Source: an uncultured Lachnospiraceae bacterium (lineage in GTDB: Bacteria; Bacillota; Clostridia; Lachnospirales; Lachnospiraceae). Taken from it: a DNA stretch of 64,000 nucleotides. The translations under genes were made by a program, and so were the position numbers. The notes under the pieces are model-generated. The model was not told where the DNA came from. It made no database searches and saw nothing but the letters and a program-made list of their open reading frames with translations. The stretch spans positions 62,001 through 126,000 of the forward strand of contig CAKRFY010000001.1 in assembly GCA_934320895.1 (NCBI GenBank), read 5' to 3'. Numbering within the stretch: the stretch's first letter is position 1; each line of letters begins with the position of its first letter. Positions 46,520 to 55,927 of the stretch are shown here, one piece after another.

Positions 46520-47146
46520 TTACAATTTCTTCACTAAAACACTGTTAAGTTCTTCCTCTGATAACACATCTCCCTTCCTTTCACACTCTGCATAAATCTT
46601 TTCAAAATATTTCTTTCTTTCTCTCTCATCGGTTATTTTTTCTTTTATGTACGGTCTTATCTCACCAAGCCATCTGTTTATATTGTCAAGATTTTTTGGT
46701 ATTACATTTTCTATTTTTTTTCTGAGTTCTCTGGCAAGCACCGGACTGTTCCCACCACTGCTTACTCCTACTACTATATCTCCATCTTTTATTATTGACG
46801 GAAAATAAAAATTGCAGTATTCTTTTCTGTCAACGGTGTTTACAAGGATATTTTTATCAAAACATATCTCAGATACTTTTTTATTCACTCTCTCGTCATT
46901 AGTCGCCGCTACAACAAAAAATTTATCTTCTATATCTTTTTTATCAAACTCCCTCTCAAAAAGTTCAATATCTGAACCATATTTTTCTTTTAACAGACTA
47001 AATTCAACACATATGTGAGGTGCAACAACATGAACAACTGCCCCATATTCAAGAACAGACTGTGCTTTCCTTAGAGCAATAGTTCCGCCTCCAACTATCA
47101 GACACTTTCTACCTGATAGGTCTACAAAAAAAGGAAAATATCCCAT
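46520..47146 (-). CDS. Precorrin-2 dehydrogenase / siroheme synthase N-terminal domain (SirC/Met8-like)
   Basis: A 208-residue NAD-dependent enzyme oxidising precorrin-2 to sirohydrochlorin, possibly also a ferrochelatase. It has FPFFVDLSGRKCLIVGGGTIALRKA with the NAD motif, FFVVAATNDERVNKKV, NTVDRKEYCNFYFPS and VGVSSGGNSPVLARELR. I chose the ATG at 47146 because AAAGG then has correct spacing; the ATG at 47155 would be too close. It works with the HemC-CobA-HemD fusion toward siroheme for sulfite reductase. Confidence 0.9.
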   Translation of the reverse strand: MGYFPFFVDLSGRKCLIVGGGTIALRKAQSVLEYGAVVHVVAPHICVEFSLLKEKYGSDIELFEREFDKKDIEDKFFVVAATNDERVNKKVSEICFDKNILVNTVDRKEYCNFYFPSIIKDGDIVVGVSSGGNSPVLARELRKKIENVIPKNLDNINRWLGEIRPYIKEKITDERERKKYFEKIYAECERKGDVLSEEELNSVLVKKL

Positions 47147-47203
47147 ATCACGCATATCCTTTCTTTTTCATCATATACTTGAGTTTTGCTTACAAAGCAA
47201 ACT

Positions 47204-48856
47204 TTAAAACTTAATAACCCCATCTGACATACCACTATCATCCGGAGTTATCTCCTGGTTCATATCAGCCAGCTTAAGCCTGAATGTGACATTAAATCTC
47301 GTACCCTCATTTTCCACACTCTTAACATAAATTTCTCCACCCATGAGTCTTGCAAGATTTCTGGCAATGGTCATACCAAGGCCTGTTCCCTGTATATTTC
47401 CGCTATGTACCTTTTTATCTCTTTCAAACGGCTCAAACAAATGAGGTATAAATTCTTCTGATATTCCGATTCCATTATCCTCAACTATCATTTCATATTC
47501 CATATATACAGTATCTGGTTCTTCTTTTTCCTTGTGTGCCCCACGCTCTGCTATTGAAAAAAATATCTTTCCACCATCGTCAGTGTACTTCACTGCATTA
47601 CTTAACAGATTTAAACATATCTGACTTATCCTCTTAGCATCGCCAATAACTATATCAAGCGTAATTCCTGAAAAATCTGTATTAAAGTCCTGATTTTTCT
47701 TTACTGCTAATGGATTTATAACCTGCGTTATTTTGTTAAGTTCACTTTTCCATGAAAATACACTCTCCTTAAATACCAAAGCCCCATGTTCAAAGTTATT
47801 TACGTCAAGTACATCATTAACGAGTTCCAGAAGGTTTCTACTCGAATATAAAATACTATTTAAGCTCTCCATCACCATATTTTTATCATCAATATGTGAC
47901 GCTGCTATCATATCCATTCCTATTATAGCATTTAATGGTGTCCTCATATCATGACTCATTCTAGATAAAAAATAACTTTTTGATTCACTCGCTCTTTTTG
48001 CCTCCTGATATGCCAGTTTCACCATATCATTCTTTTTTTCTTCTTTTTCGAGCTGGTCAGTTACATCCATCTGTGACATAAGAACAGTTTCTTTTTTATC
48101 ATCAAGATAAACAAATCTATACTTTTTGTGATACAGTTGACTACGCATAACCAAAGAAGTATAGCATGTATATGCCTCTTCTCTGCTCAAATGCATTAAA
48201 ATATTTTTAAGATCCATATTTTTGAATGTTTTATCAATCATCTGTGGTATAACATATTTTTTTATACGATATCTCAGGAAATCATCATAAAATATATTAA
48301 AAAATATGGGAGTATGCACACGTTCCACATTGCAGTTATATACACTTATCTTACCACTTGAAACATTTATTCCTATGACATAATCATAATCTTCCATAAT
48401 AGCTTTTTTCTGCATTTCATTTACACATGCTTCATCCTCATTTTTCATAAGAAGTATAAGCCTTCTTGAATCAGCCGGGTTTCTTATAAGAGTAACGATA
48501 TACCATGCTTTACTTTTTGACGCACTGCGGAGTCTTATAAATTTCTTTTCAAGCATATCCTGCCCTGATTCAATAAATTTCCTCAAAGCTTTCGGCTGAA
48601 AACACGATATAAATTCATCACAATCATGTGGATATACTCTTGCATCTACATACTCCCAGAAAAATGATGAATAACACATAGTAAGTCCACATACTTTCAA
48701 GTCATACTGACTATTTAATATATATATGTAATCTTCATACGGATTTATCTCAAATACCTCATCATATATCATCTGTAATGCTGCCGTAAATGACTGCTTT
48801 GTTCCTGCCGAACACTTCAGAAAACAATCTTCAACCTCTTGTTTACTTTTAATCAT
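47204..48856 (-). CDS. Cytoplasmic PAS-type sensor histidine kinase
   Basis: A 550-residue kinase without membrane helices. Two PAS-like regions precede a coiled coil. The phosphorylated His is in SRMSHDMRTPLNAIIG; the ATPase has NLLSNAVKYTDDGG (N box), VEDNGIGISEE (G1) and GTGLGMTIARNLA (G2). No receiver domain or cognate response regulator gene is adjacent, so it is an orphan. GAAAGGA precedes the ATG. Confidence 0.9.
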   Translation of the reverse strand: MIKSKQEVEDCFLKCSAGTKQSFTAALQMIYDEVFEINPYEDYIYILNSQYDLKVCGLTMCYSSFFWEYVDARVYPHDCDEFISCFQPKALRKFIESGQDMLEKKFIRLRSASKSKAWYIVTLIRNPADSRRLILLMKNEDEACVNEMQKKAIMEDYDYVIGINVSSGKISVYNCNVERVHTPIFFNIFYDDFLRYRIKKYVIPQMIDKTFKNMDLKNILMHLSREEAYTCYTSLVMRSQLYHKKYRFVYLDDKKETVLMSQMDVTDQLEKEEKKNDMVKLAYQEAKRASESKSYFLSRMSHDMRTPLNAIIGMDMIAASHIDDKNMVMESLNSILYSSRNLLELVNDVLDVNNFEHGALVFKESVFSWKSELNKITQVINPLAVKKNQDFNTDFSGITLDIVIGDAKRISQICLNLLSNAVKYTDDGGKIFFSIAERGAHKEKEEPDTVYMEYEMIVEDNGIGISEEFIPHLFEPFERDKKVHSGNIQGTGLGMTIARNLARLMGGEIYVKSVENEGTRFNVTFRLKLADMNQEITPDDSGMSDGVIKF

Positions 48857-48911
48857 ATTCCTTTCTTCGTTTCCTCTCTAAACCACTATGTTAATACATA
48901 TTATAATGATA

Positions 48912-49700
48912 TCACCATTTAAGATTTAATAAAAATTCACACAATCTTTTTTCTTCCTCTGTATCCCTGCTGTTTATAAACTTCACACTTCCCTTTTTAG
49001 TGCGTTTATTTAAAAGTCCAGCTTCACTTAGTCTCCTTCTCATCTCTCTTGCAGTTCCCTCACCGCCATCAAATATCTTTACCTCGTCCCCTAATACATT
49101 TTTTATCGCATTTATTGCAAACGGATAATGCGTACATCCAAGTACAACAGAGTCTATCTTACTTTGATTTACTGAGCCAAATATTATATTCAAATATTTG
49201 TAAAGATCATCCCCTTCCAAATCACCTCTCTCTACAAATTCCATAAGCCCCGGACACGGCAATGGTACAATCTCAGCCTGTCCATCATATTTTTCCATCA
49301 GCTTCTGAAATTTATCCTGTTTAAGTGTCATTGGTGTCGCCATGACTATAATTCTTGAATCTTTTTTGTATTCTACTGCCGGTTTTATAGCCGGTTCTAT
49401 ACCTACAAGTGACATATCAGGATACATCTGCCTTAGTACCCTTACTGCTGCACTTGTGGCCGTATTGCATGCAACAACTATAGATTTTGCTCCCATTGCC
49501 ATAAGTTTTTCAACATTTTTAATGGTAAGTTCTCTTATTATACTAACTTCTTTTGTGCCATAGGGGGCATTTATCGAATCCCCCAAATAAAGATAATCCT
49601 CATTTGGCATTATTTTTACCAATTCTCTAAGTACACTTATTCCACCAACTCCCGAATCAAATACCCCTATAGGACTCTCACTATCTACTTTAATACTCAC
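48912..49700 (-). CDS. murI: Glutamate racemase
   Basis: A 262-residue racemase supplying D-glutamate for peptidoglycan. The two catalytic Cys lie in SIVVACNTATSAAV and VVLGCTHYPFAI; PIGVFDSGVGGISVL is the N-terminal hallmark. The likely start is a GTG at 49700 behind AAGGGAGAG; the upstream TTG at 49730 would precede that site. Follows the orientation of its neighbours but has its own spacing. Confidence 0.95.
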   Translation of the reverse strand: MSIKVDSESPIGVFDSGVGGISVLRELVKIMPNEDYLYLGDSINAPYGTKEVSIIRELTIKNVEKLMAMGAKSIVVACNTATSAAVRVLRQMYPDMSLVGIEPAIKPAVEYKKDSRIIVMATPMTLKQDKFQKLMEKYDGQAEIVPLPCPGLMEFVERGDLEGDDLYKYLNIIFGSVNQSKIDSVVLGCTHYPFAINAIKNVLGDEVKIFDGGEGTAREMRRRLSEAGLLNKRTKKGSVKFINSRDTEEEKRLCEFLLNLKW

Positions 49701-49829
49701 TTTTAACTCTCCCTTAATTCCTTTTATCAAAATTAATTTGTTTCAAACATTATAATTTTTAATACAAGGTCAAAATACCTTTTGGCCCAAACATCATTAT
49801 ATTACACTTTTATTATAATCTCAAACAAA

Positions 49830-49874
49830 AAGGAAGTATCAGTTTTCCTATTTCAGGAATACTGACACTTCCTT
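49830..49874 (-). terminator. Terminator after the aldolase gene
   Basis: Arms AAGGAAGTATCAG (49830-49842) and CTGACACTTCCTT (49862-49874) pair with one G-U on the minus strand and are followed by a T run, about 25 bp after the stop codon. Confidence 0.8.
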
Positions 49875-49896
49875 ATAAAATATATGACCGCTTTTA

Positions 49897-50874
49897 TCAG
49901 TCATCTCTATCGATAATCTCACGATAAAACTCTGTGTAATCCTTTCTTCCAGCCTTCATAGCTGCAATAGCTGTACGAGGATGCTGGTTTAAATGACCGG
50001 TAAGAAGATATGGAATAGCAAATCCCCATTCAACACCTGCTGCCTTAAGTGGCTCAATGTTTTCTTCAATAAATTTAATGATAGGGAAAAGATTATACTC
50101 TGGATTTTTAAGGAAACCAAGTAAAAGTTCCATCTGACAGTTTCCTGCACCTCTTCCCATTCCGCCCATAGTTGCATCAAGATAAGATACACCCTGTGAG
50201 CATGACTCTATAGTATTTGCAAAAGCGAGCTGCTGATTATTGTGTGCATGGATACCTATGTATTTTCCATATTTATCAGCTATCTCCATATACTGCTCTG
50301 ATATCTTTCTTATCTGCTCAGGGAAAAGAGAGCCGAAACTGTCTACTATATAAATCCCATCTACAGGACTGTTTCCAAGCATCTCAAGTGCTGTATTTAT
50401 ATCTGATTCTTTAGCATTTGAGATAGCCATGATATTACATGTAGTCTCATATCCCTTATTGTGAGCATCCTCTATCATATCAAGTGCTGCCGGCATAGTG
50501 TTTACATATGTTGCAACTCTTACAAGATCAACAGGGCTGTCTGCCTTGTCATGTATATCCTGCTTATAATTGCATCTTCCGACATCTGCCATAATGGAAA
50601 TCTTAAGGTCTGTATTATTATCACCAACGATTTCCCTGATTGTCTCATCTTCAGCAAATTTCCATTTTCCGAACTTGTTTACATCAAACATTTCCTTATC
50701 GGCACGATAGCCAAATTCCATATAATCCACTCCTGCCTTTACATTTGCAAGATAAAGATTTCTGATAAACTCATCTGTAAAATAGAAATCGTTGACAAGA
50801 CCTCCGTCACGAATTGTTGCGTCCAGTACTTTTATGTCCGGACGGAATGATAATAAATCACCTTTCTGTGCCAC
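49897..50874 (-). CDS. HMG-CoA lyase-like aldolase (DRE-TIM family)
   Basis: A 325-residue TIM-barrel protein of the HMGL/4-hydroxy-2-oxovalerate aldolase superfamily. The N-terminal LDATIRDGG provides the metal-binding DxTxRDG signature, VDSFGSLFPEQI and GIHAHNNQQLAFAN carry the metal His pair, and GGMGRGAGNCQMELL follows. No acetaldehyde dehydrogenase partner is adjacent, so the substrate is uncertain. The likely start is a GTG at 50874 behind GGAGG, not the ATG at 50889 that overlaps this site. Confidence 0.85.
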   Translation of the reverse strand: MAQKGDLLSFRPDIKVLDATIRDGGLVNDFYFTDEFIRNLYLANVKAGVDYMEFGYRADKEMFDVNKFGKWKFAEDETIREIVGDNNTDLKISIMADVGRCNYKQDIHDKADSPVDLVRVATYVNTMPAALDMIEDAHNKGYETTCNIMAISNAKESDINTALEMLGNSPVDGIYIVDSFGSLFPEQIRKISEQYMEIADKYGKYIGIHAHNNQQLAFANTIESCSQGVSYLDATMGGMGRGAGNCQMELLLGFLKNPEYNLFPIIKFIEENIEPLKAAGVEWGFAIPYLLTGHLNQHPRTAIAAMKAGRKDYTEFYREIIDRDD

Positions 50875-50920
50875 TTTTGTTTCCTCCATTTCATTTTAAC
50901 TGTTGTACAGTATTTTTATT

Positions 50921-51122
50921 AAAAAAAGCATACACCCAAAGTGCCGTGTCCCGAATTTTGAGTCCTAGCGAACGCTAGGTGGGCAACCGCACATGTAATT
51001 CTGCCTTCCGCTGCTATAAGTTGGCGGCTTGGCATCCTCACATAAATATAGGAATCCCAATTCAAAAGTGTAGGTTCAAAATATCAGGAGTATCGAACAC
51101 CCCAGGCATGTATGCTTTTACT
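50921..51122 (-). ncRNA. ssrS: 6S RNA candidate
   Basis: About 200 nt between a promoter and a T run, without a gene. The two ends pair (AAAGCATACA at the 5' end with TGTATGCTTT at the 3' end). The interior shows features I associate with Firmicutes 6S RNA: a TTTTGAACCTACAC segment, GATGCCAAGCCGCC, and a hairpin CCTAGCGTTCGCTAGG. 6S RNA mimics an open promoter and sequesters sigma-A polymerase. Identification is by pattern, not by covariance search. Confidence 0.7.
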
Positions 51123-51128
51123 AATACT

Positions 51129-51157
51129 AGTATATACACTTTCCATAAAAAATACAA
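51129..51157 (-). promoter_or_regulatory. Promoter of the 6S RNA candidate
   Basis: On the minus strand TTGTAT (51152-51157), 17 bp, TATACT (51129-51134). The expected start is about 51122, consistent with the 5' end of the folded RNA. Confidence 0.65.
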
Positions 51158-51175
51158 CTGTATTTTTTATTTTCT

Positions 51176-52687
51176 TTATTCATAATCTTCCATTGCCGTA
51201 CATTCCTCAAATGAAAATGAGAATTTTGTTCCTTTTCCAACTTCACTCTGCACATTTATATCACTGCCATGCCTAAATGCTATCTGTTTGGCTATCATAA
51301 GTCCAAGCCCAGTACCTTTCTGGTTTTGTTTTAGTTTTGATTTGTAAAACTTCTCAAATATATAAGGCAGCGCTTCTTTAGAAATTCCGACACCAAAATC
51401 CTGTATGGAAACTTCTATTTTATCATTTTTTGCTATACAGATTATTATTTCACCATCCTGCTTTGAAAATTTAACAGCATTATCTATGATGATCATAAAC
51501 ATCTGCCTGAGACGTTCATAGTCTCCAAGTATCAGGCACGGATCCTCCTCGTCTAGCATGAGTTTTAATGTAATAGTAATATTTTTTTCTTTTCCTATTT
51601 CTCTTGCACTGCGTATAACATCCCCAAATATCTGCCTTATACTTACTGGTTCTTTTTCTATGCGAAAATCAGGATTCTGCATCTTTGACAATATAAACAG
51701 ATCGCCAACAAGTCTTTCCATTCCACGACATTCCGTAAGCATTTTTTGATAGATTTCCCTAACCATATCTGCTTCTGATACAACACCATCATTAAGTGTT
51801 TCGGCAAATCCACGCATCACAGTTATCGGTGTCCTAAGCTCATGTGAAACATTAGCAAAAAAATCCATCCTTAACTGTTCCTGATTTTCTCTTTCCACTT
51901 TCGCACTTTCCAACCGGCTTGATAGATCATCAAGATTTGTTTCTAGTCGACCTATCTGGCTTTCAGGATGTTTCACATCAATTCCAGAATAATCCCCTAG
52001 TGCTATATTGCTTATATCCTTGCCAATCTTTTCAAGAGGTTTTGACAGATATCTTGACAAGATCACTGCAACTATAAGTGAAATAACTGCTGATAATAAA
52101 ACACTCATGCTGATAATAGACTTTCCCTCATTTATTCCCATAGTCTGTCTGTCTACCATCGAAACCAGCAAAATAGCACCGGACACCTCTTTTGTCTTAA
52201 TATTTCTTACTGGTACCGCCACATACAGTATAACCATTCCATATACTTTATCATATGCGGTATTTGAAGTGACATTTCCATTGTATGCACAATCGAGAAC
52301 ATAACTCATTTCTTTTGTTATAGTATCTTCAGATATCTCAGAATTAGTATAATCCTCTTTAAGCGGTGTAACAGCTTTTTCATTACTTACAATCCATATA
52401 TCTGTTTTTTCTGCTCTCTCCATTTCATCAATATAAACACTATATTTTTGAAACTGTGCTTCTTTTTTTCTGTCTTCAAACCGGGCAACTCTCCTTGCTA
52501 TCGTTTTTCCCTGCTTTGTCAGAAGCGATGTATATGATCGTATATAATTTTTCTCATATATCTTAATAAATATTGCTCCGGTAAGCAGACTTGTAAAAAT
52601 AAGAACAAATACAAATGATAAATAAATTCGTATAGAAATATCATTTCCTTTTATCTTATCAAATATCCTATTAAATATCTTCTTCAT
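51176..52687 (-). CDS. Membrane sensor histidine kinase
   Basis: A 503-residue kinase: first helix near 23-45, an extracytoplasmic sensor domain of about 135 residues, second helix near 190-210, HAMP, then HisKA with FFANVSHELRTPITVM and HATPase with IIDNAVKFSKQDG, VSIQDFGVGIS and GTGLGLMIAKQIA. It pairs with the OmpR-type regulator just upstream, whose last codons it overlaps (ATG at 52687, stop of the regulator at 52671). The stimulus is unknown. Confidence 0.92.
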   Translation of the reverse strand: MKKIFNRIFDKIKGNDISIRIYLSFVFVLIFTSLLTGAIFIKIYEKNYIRSYTSLLTKQGKTIARRVARFEDRKKEAQFQKYSVYIDEMERAEKTDIWIVSNEKAVTPLKEDYTNSEISEDTITKEMSYVLDCAYNGNVTSNTAYDKVYGMVILYVAVPVRNIKTKEVSGAILLVSMVDRQTMGINEGKSIISMSVLLSAVISLIVAVILSRYLSKPLEKIGKDISNIALGDYSGIDVKHPESQIGRLETNLDDLSSRLESAKVERENQEQLRMDFFANVSHELRTPITVMRGFAETLNDGVVSEADMVREIYQKMLTECRGMERLVGDLFILSKMQNPDFRIEKEPVSIRQIFGDVIRSAREIGKEKNITITLKLMLDEEDPCLILGDYERLRQMFMIIIDNAVKFSKQDGEIIICIAKNDKIEVSIQDFGVGISKEALPYIFEKFYKSKLKQNQKGTGLGLMIAKQIAFRHGSDINVQSEVGKGTKFSFSFEECTAMEDYE

Positions 52688-53372
52688 TGATTGCAAACTT
52701 ATATCCAACTCCCCATATTGTCTTTATGCTCCATGCCGGATGTTCAACCGAATCAATCTTTGCCCGCAATCTCTTTATATGTGAATCAACAGTCCTACTG
52801 TCCCCATAATAATCATATCCCCAAAGGCTGTCCAAAAGATTATCTCTTGTAAACACCTTGTTTGGATTACCAGCAAGCGTCCACATAGTTTCTATTTCTT
52901 TTTTTGTAAGTGGAATCTTCTTTCCATCTATCTTAAATGAATATTCCTCAAGATTTACCTCCATATTGTTTACTCTTAGTACAGAATCTGAATCCTTAGA
53001 TATCTCATCTCTGTTTATACGCCTTAAAACAGCACGAAGTCTGGCCATAACTTCACTAGGGCTAAACGGCTTTACAATATAATCATCAGCGCCTATATCA
53101 AGCCCCATGATCTTATCATAATCCTCACCTCTCGCAGTAATAAGAATAATAGGTACACTTGACTTCTGTCTTATACTCTTGCAAACTTCATACCCATCCT
53201 TAAAAGGCATCATAACATCAAGCAGAATTGCAACAGGTTCATGTTTAAAATACATATCCTCCGCCATAACACCATCAGTTGCTATAAGAGGCTCATGGCC
53301 TTCTTTCTTAACATATGCAGACAAAATATCCGTAATATCCTTATTATCATCAGCTATTAAAATATAACTCAT
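52671..53372 (-). CDS. OmpR/PhoB-family response regulator
   Basis: A 233-residue regulator. The receiver has DDNKD, phospho-acceptor Asp in AILLDVMMPFKDG, Thr in ILITARG and Lys in IVKPFSP. The winged-helix DNA-binding domain has LTKKEIETMWTLAGN and DSRTVDSHIKRLRAKI. GGAGG precedes the ATG. It forms a two-gene unit with the overlapping kinase gene. Confidence 0.95.
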   Translation of the reverse strand: MSYILIADDNKDITDILSAYVKKEGHEPLIATDGVMAEDMYFKHEPVAILLDVMMPFKDGYEVCKSIRQKSSVPIILITARGEDYDKIMGLDIGADDYIVKPFSPSEVMARLRAVLRRINRDEISKDSDSVLRVNNMEVNLEEYSFKIDGKKIPLTKKEIETMWTLAGNPNKVFTRDNLLDSLWGYDYYGDSRTVDSHIKRLRAKIDSVEHPAWSIKTIWGVGYKFAINEEDI

Positions 53373-53690
53373 TTGCAGACATCCTCCATTCTATGTAAGT
53401 TCCATCTTCTGACATGAAACTAAAAATCAAATTTACTTACACGTAAAAACATATGCACATTTTACTAATCATTATTTTTTATAATACCACCAAAATGTGT
53501 CAGAATAAAGATTTTATTTCCCATGTATAACACTAACCCTATTTATACCAAATAAAACCTTGCACTTCATACAGCAATAAATCATTTTTATTTTAAATAT
53601 GACAACTAATTGCCATTTACTTATGATATCGTATTATCGAGGCACACTAGTGTATTGGATATTTATGGGTCAATAGGAAAGGGAGCGCAT
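53373..53690. other. Divergent intergenic region
   Basis: 318 bp between the two divergent units, AT-rich, with no RNA gene seen. A weak plus-strand promoter may be TTGCCA (about 53610) with TATTAT 16 bp on, before the Ig-like gene. Confidence 0.35.
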
Positions 53691-54422
53691 ATGTTTAACA
53701 GAAGTTTAAAACGATGTTATAGAAAAAAGGCTGCCGGTTTACTGGCTGTTTTTTTCATTTCATCCATGGTGGCAACATCTACTTTCGGCAGTATTTCACA
53801 TGCGGCTTCAAAAAGCATTATGGTCACCGATACAAAACAGAATTACAAAAGCACTTCAAAAAACAGACGTCAAAATCAAAAAAAAGATTCTGTTGTACTC
53901 AGCCATAAAAAAGATACTATCCTTGTTGATGAGGAAAATACTTTGTCAGTTAATAATATGGCCAAAAAGTGGACTGCTTATTTTGAAAGTTCCGATGAGA
54001 GTATTTTAAAAATCACAGAAAACACCTCTTCATCATGTGAATACCGGGGTGTAAAACCCGGAACTGCCGAAATAACAGTAAAAGTATCTAAACCTGGCTT
54101 TTTATTCGTTCCAAATAATGTATATCTTCACTGTAGTGTAACGGTTTCTCCAAGAGCCGTAAGCATAAGATTTACAAAAACGAGATATACCATAAATCTT
54201 GGAACAAATAAAAAACTCAAGCTCACAACAAGACCAAGTATCTCTAAAGAAAAGGCGAAATTTGAATCATCAGATGTAACTATCGCAGAAATTGATTCAA
54301 AAGGAAAAGTGTATACCAAAAGTATCGGTACCGTGACTATTACTGCCAGAATATCAAATGGTAAAACTGCCAAGTGCAAAGTTATTGTGAGAAATAAACC
54401 TGCACCACCACAAGATGCCTAA
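53691..54422 (+). CDS. Secreted Ig-like (BIG2) protein
   Basis: A 243-residue exported protein. The signal peptide runs through AAGLLAVFFISSMVATS and a likely SHAAS cleavage site. Two bacterial Ig-like domains follow; the second has the BIG2 pattern GTNKKLKLTTRP, FESSDVTIAEIDSKGKVY and IGTVTITARISNGKTAKC. No anchor motif is seen. I chose the ATG at 53691 behind GGAAAGGGAG. Confidence 0.8.
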   Translation: MFNRSLKRCYRKKAAGLLAVFFISSMVATSTFGSISHAASKSIMVTDTKQNYKSTSKNRRQNQKKDSVVLSHKKDTILVDEENTLSVNNMAKKWTAYFESSDESILKITENTSSSCEYRGVKPGTAEITVKVSKPGFLFVPNNVYLHCSVTVSPRAVSIRFTKTRYTINLGTNKKLKLTTRPSISKEKAKFESSDVTIAEIDSKGKVYTKSIGTVTITARISNGKTAKCKVIVRNKPAPPQDA

Positions 54423-54476
54423 AACTGATATTCTAATCATACGCCATAAGACGTACATGAAAAAATGTGTAAAAAA

Positions 54477-54515
54477 GTAAAAAGCATTGCATGAAACTTG
54501 TGCAATGCTTTTTAC
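54477..54515. terminator. Bidirectional terminator between convergent genes
   Basis: Perfect 15-bp arms (GTAAAAAGCATTGCA at 54477-54491 and its complement at 54501-54515), with T runs in both directions, serve the Ig-like gene and rfbC. Confidence 0.85.
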
Positions 54516-54534
54516 TTTATAGCTTTTTATCTTA

Positions 54535-55098
54535 TTAGTAGTTCAATGAAATCTCATTTGTAAATGCCGGATGCTTTCCATCTTTTTCTGAAATATTTGG
54601 TGTCGTTCCTTCCGGAATAGGCCATTTCACTCCTATTGTCGGATCATCCCACTTAATTCCTGCCTCTGACGAAGGATCATAAAAGTCTGTACATTTATAT
54701 GCAAATTCTGCTGTATCTGAAAGCACATAAAATCCATGAGCAAATCCCTCAGGAATATAAAACATATTTTTCTTTTCGGCACTGAGCGTAACTCCAAACC
54801 ATTTTCCATATGTCTTTGAACCTTTTCTGATATCTACGGCAACATCATAAACTTCTCCTGAAAGAACTCTGACAAGTTTACCTTGTGTATGATTTTTCTG
54901 ATAATGAAGCCCACGAAGAACACCTTTTGTAGAACTTGACTGATTGTCCTGAACAAATACCATATCAAGTCCTGCCTCTTTGAACTCTTCATAGTTGTAA
55001 GTCTCCATAAAATATCCTCTTGAATCCCCAAACACTGTCGGCTGAATCAAATATAATCCTTCAATATCTTCACATTTTTCAATCTGAAATTTACCCAT
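54535..55098 (-). CDS. rfbC: dTDP-4-dehydrorhamnose 3,5-epimerase
   Basis: A 187-residue cupin enzyme of dTDP-L-rhamnose synthesis. Hallmarks: PTVFGDSRGYFMETYN, the active-site His in GVLRGLHYQ, and VYDVAVDIRKGS with FYIPEGFAHGFYVLS. No rfbA, rfbB or rfbD gene is adjacent, so the rest of the pathway lies elsewhere. GAGGATT precedes the ATG. Confidence 0.95.
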   Translation of the reverse strand: MGKFQIEKCEDIEGLYLIQPTVFGDSRGYFMETYNYEEFKEAGLDMVFVQDNQSSSTKGVLRGLHYQKNHTQGKLVRVLSGEVYDVAVDIRKGSKTYGKWFGVTLSAEKKNMFYIPEGFAHGFYVLSDTAEFAYKCTDFYDPSSEAGIKWDDPTIGVKWPIPEGTTPNISEKDGKHPAFTNEISLNY

Positions 55099-55151
55099 AA
55101 TAATCCTCGCTAATCTCCATTCTTATTTTTTATAATCCACACGTTAAGCGT

Positions 55152-55184
55152 ATATTCGCAATCTGCTCTGCTGCTTGCCTGATA
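55152..55184. repeat. Dispersed 33-bp repeat, copy 2
   Basis: Near-identical to 3764-3796, placed just upstream of rfbC. Two copies 51 kb apart in non-coding DNA suggest a family of remnants in this genome. Confidence 0.5.
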
Positions 55185-55204
55185 GTTTTAAATTTGTTTA
55201 TTTT

Positions 55205-55247
55205 AGAAAAAAGGAAGCTGCTCACTGACCACAATGTAACAACTTCC
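55205..55247 (-). terminator. Terminator of the infC-rpmI-rplT operon
   Basis: On the minus strand GGAAGTTG pairs with CAGCTTCC (8 bp, one G-U) and is followed by a T run, about 25 bp after the rplT stop. Confidence 0.6.
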
Positions 55248-55272
55248 TGTATATTAAAAAGCTATATTTCAA

Positions 55273-55629
55273 TTAAGCAAGCTTAGATTTTGCAACTTCT
55301 ACAAGTGCTGCAAATCCTTCAGGATCGCTGATTGCCATCTCTGAAAGCATCTTTCTGTTAAGATCGATATTTGCAAGCTTAAGACCATACATAAATTTGC
55401 TGTATGAAAGTCCGTTCATTCTTGCTGCTGCATTGATACGAGCAATCCAAAGTCTTCTGAACTGTCTCTTTCTTTCCTTTCTTCCAGCGAAGGAAGATGT
55501 AAGAGCTCTCATTACAGACTGCTTTGCAACTCTATACTGCTTAGATCTTGCTCCTCTATAACTCTTTGCAAGCTTTAATACTCTATTGTGTTTCTTCTTT
55601 GCATTTAAACCGCCTTTAATACGTGCCAT
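55273..55629 (-). CDS. rplT: Ribosomal protein L20
   Basis: A 118-residue basic protein of the large subunit, needed for early 50S assembly. The sequence [14 protein letters not shown] at the start and [15 protein letters not shown] in the middle are diagnostic. In Firmicutes L20 feeds back on its operon through the leader. It follows rpmI by 17 bp behind GAGGATAG. Confidence 0.98.
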   Translation of the reverse strand: MARIKGGLNAKKKHNRVLKLAKSYRGARSKQYRVAKQSVMRALTSSFAGRKERKRQFRRLWIARINAAARMNGLSYSKFMYGLKLANIDLNRKMLSEMAISDPEGFAALVEVAKSKLA

Positions 55630-55646
55630 TCGTCTATCCTCCTAAA

Positions 55647-55847
55647 TTATTTTGAATATGGTAAAATACGTTTCATCATCTTTGCGTTTGTAGCATCAAC
55701 CTGTGCTGCTTTTCTAAGATTTCTCTTTCTCTTTGTAGATTTCTTATTTAAGATATGACTCTTATAAGCCTTCATTTTCATGAGCTTACCTGTTCCTGTT
55801 GTCTTAAAACGCTTAGCTGCAGCTCTTTTGGTTTTCATTTTTGGCAT
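55647..55847 (-). CDS. rpmI: Ribosomal protein L35
   Basis: A 66-residue basic protein of the large subunit ([20 protein letters not shown]). It lies in the conserved infC-rpmI-rplT order. AAGGAGG precedes the ATG. Confidence 0.98.
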   Translation of the reverse strand: MPKMKTKRAAAKRFKTTGTGKLMKMKAYKSHILNKKSTKRKRNLRKAAQVDATNAKMMKRILPYSK

Positions 55848-55927
55848 GATAATTTCCTCCTTAACATATGTTTATCTATCGGAACTTTATTAATTCCATT
55901 TAAAGAATGTCTTTTAGACAAGCTTTA

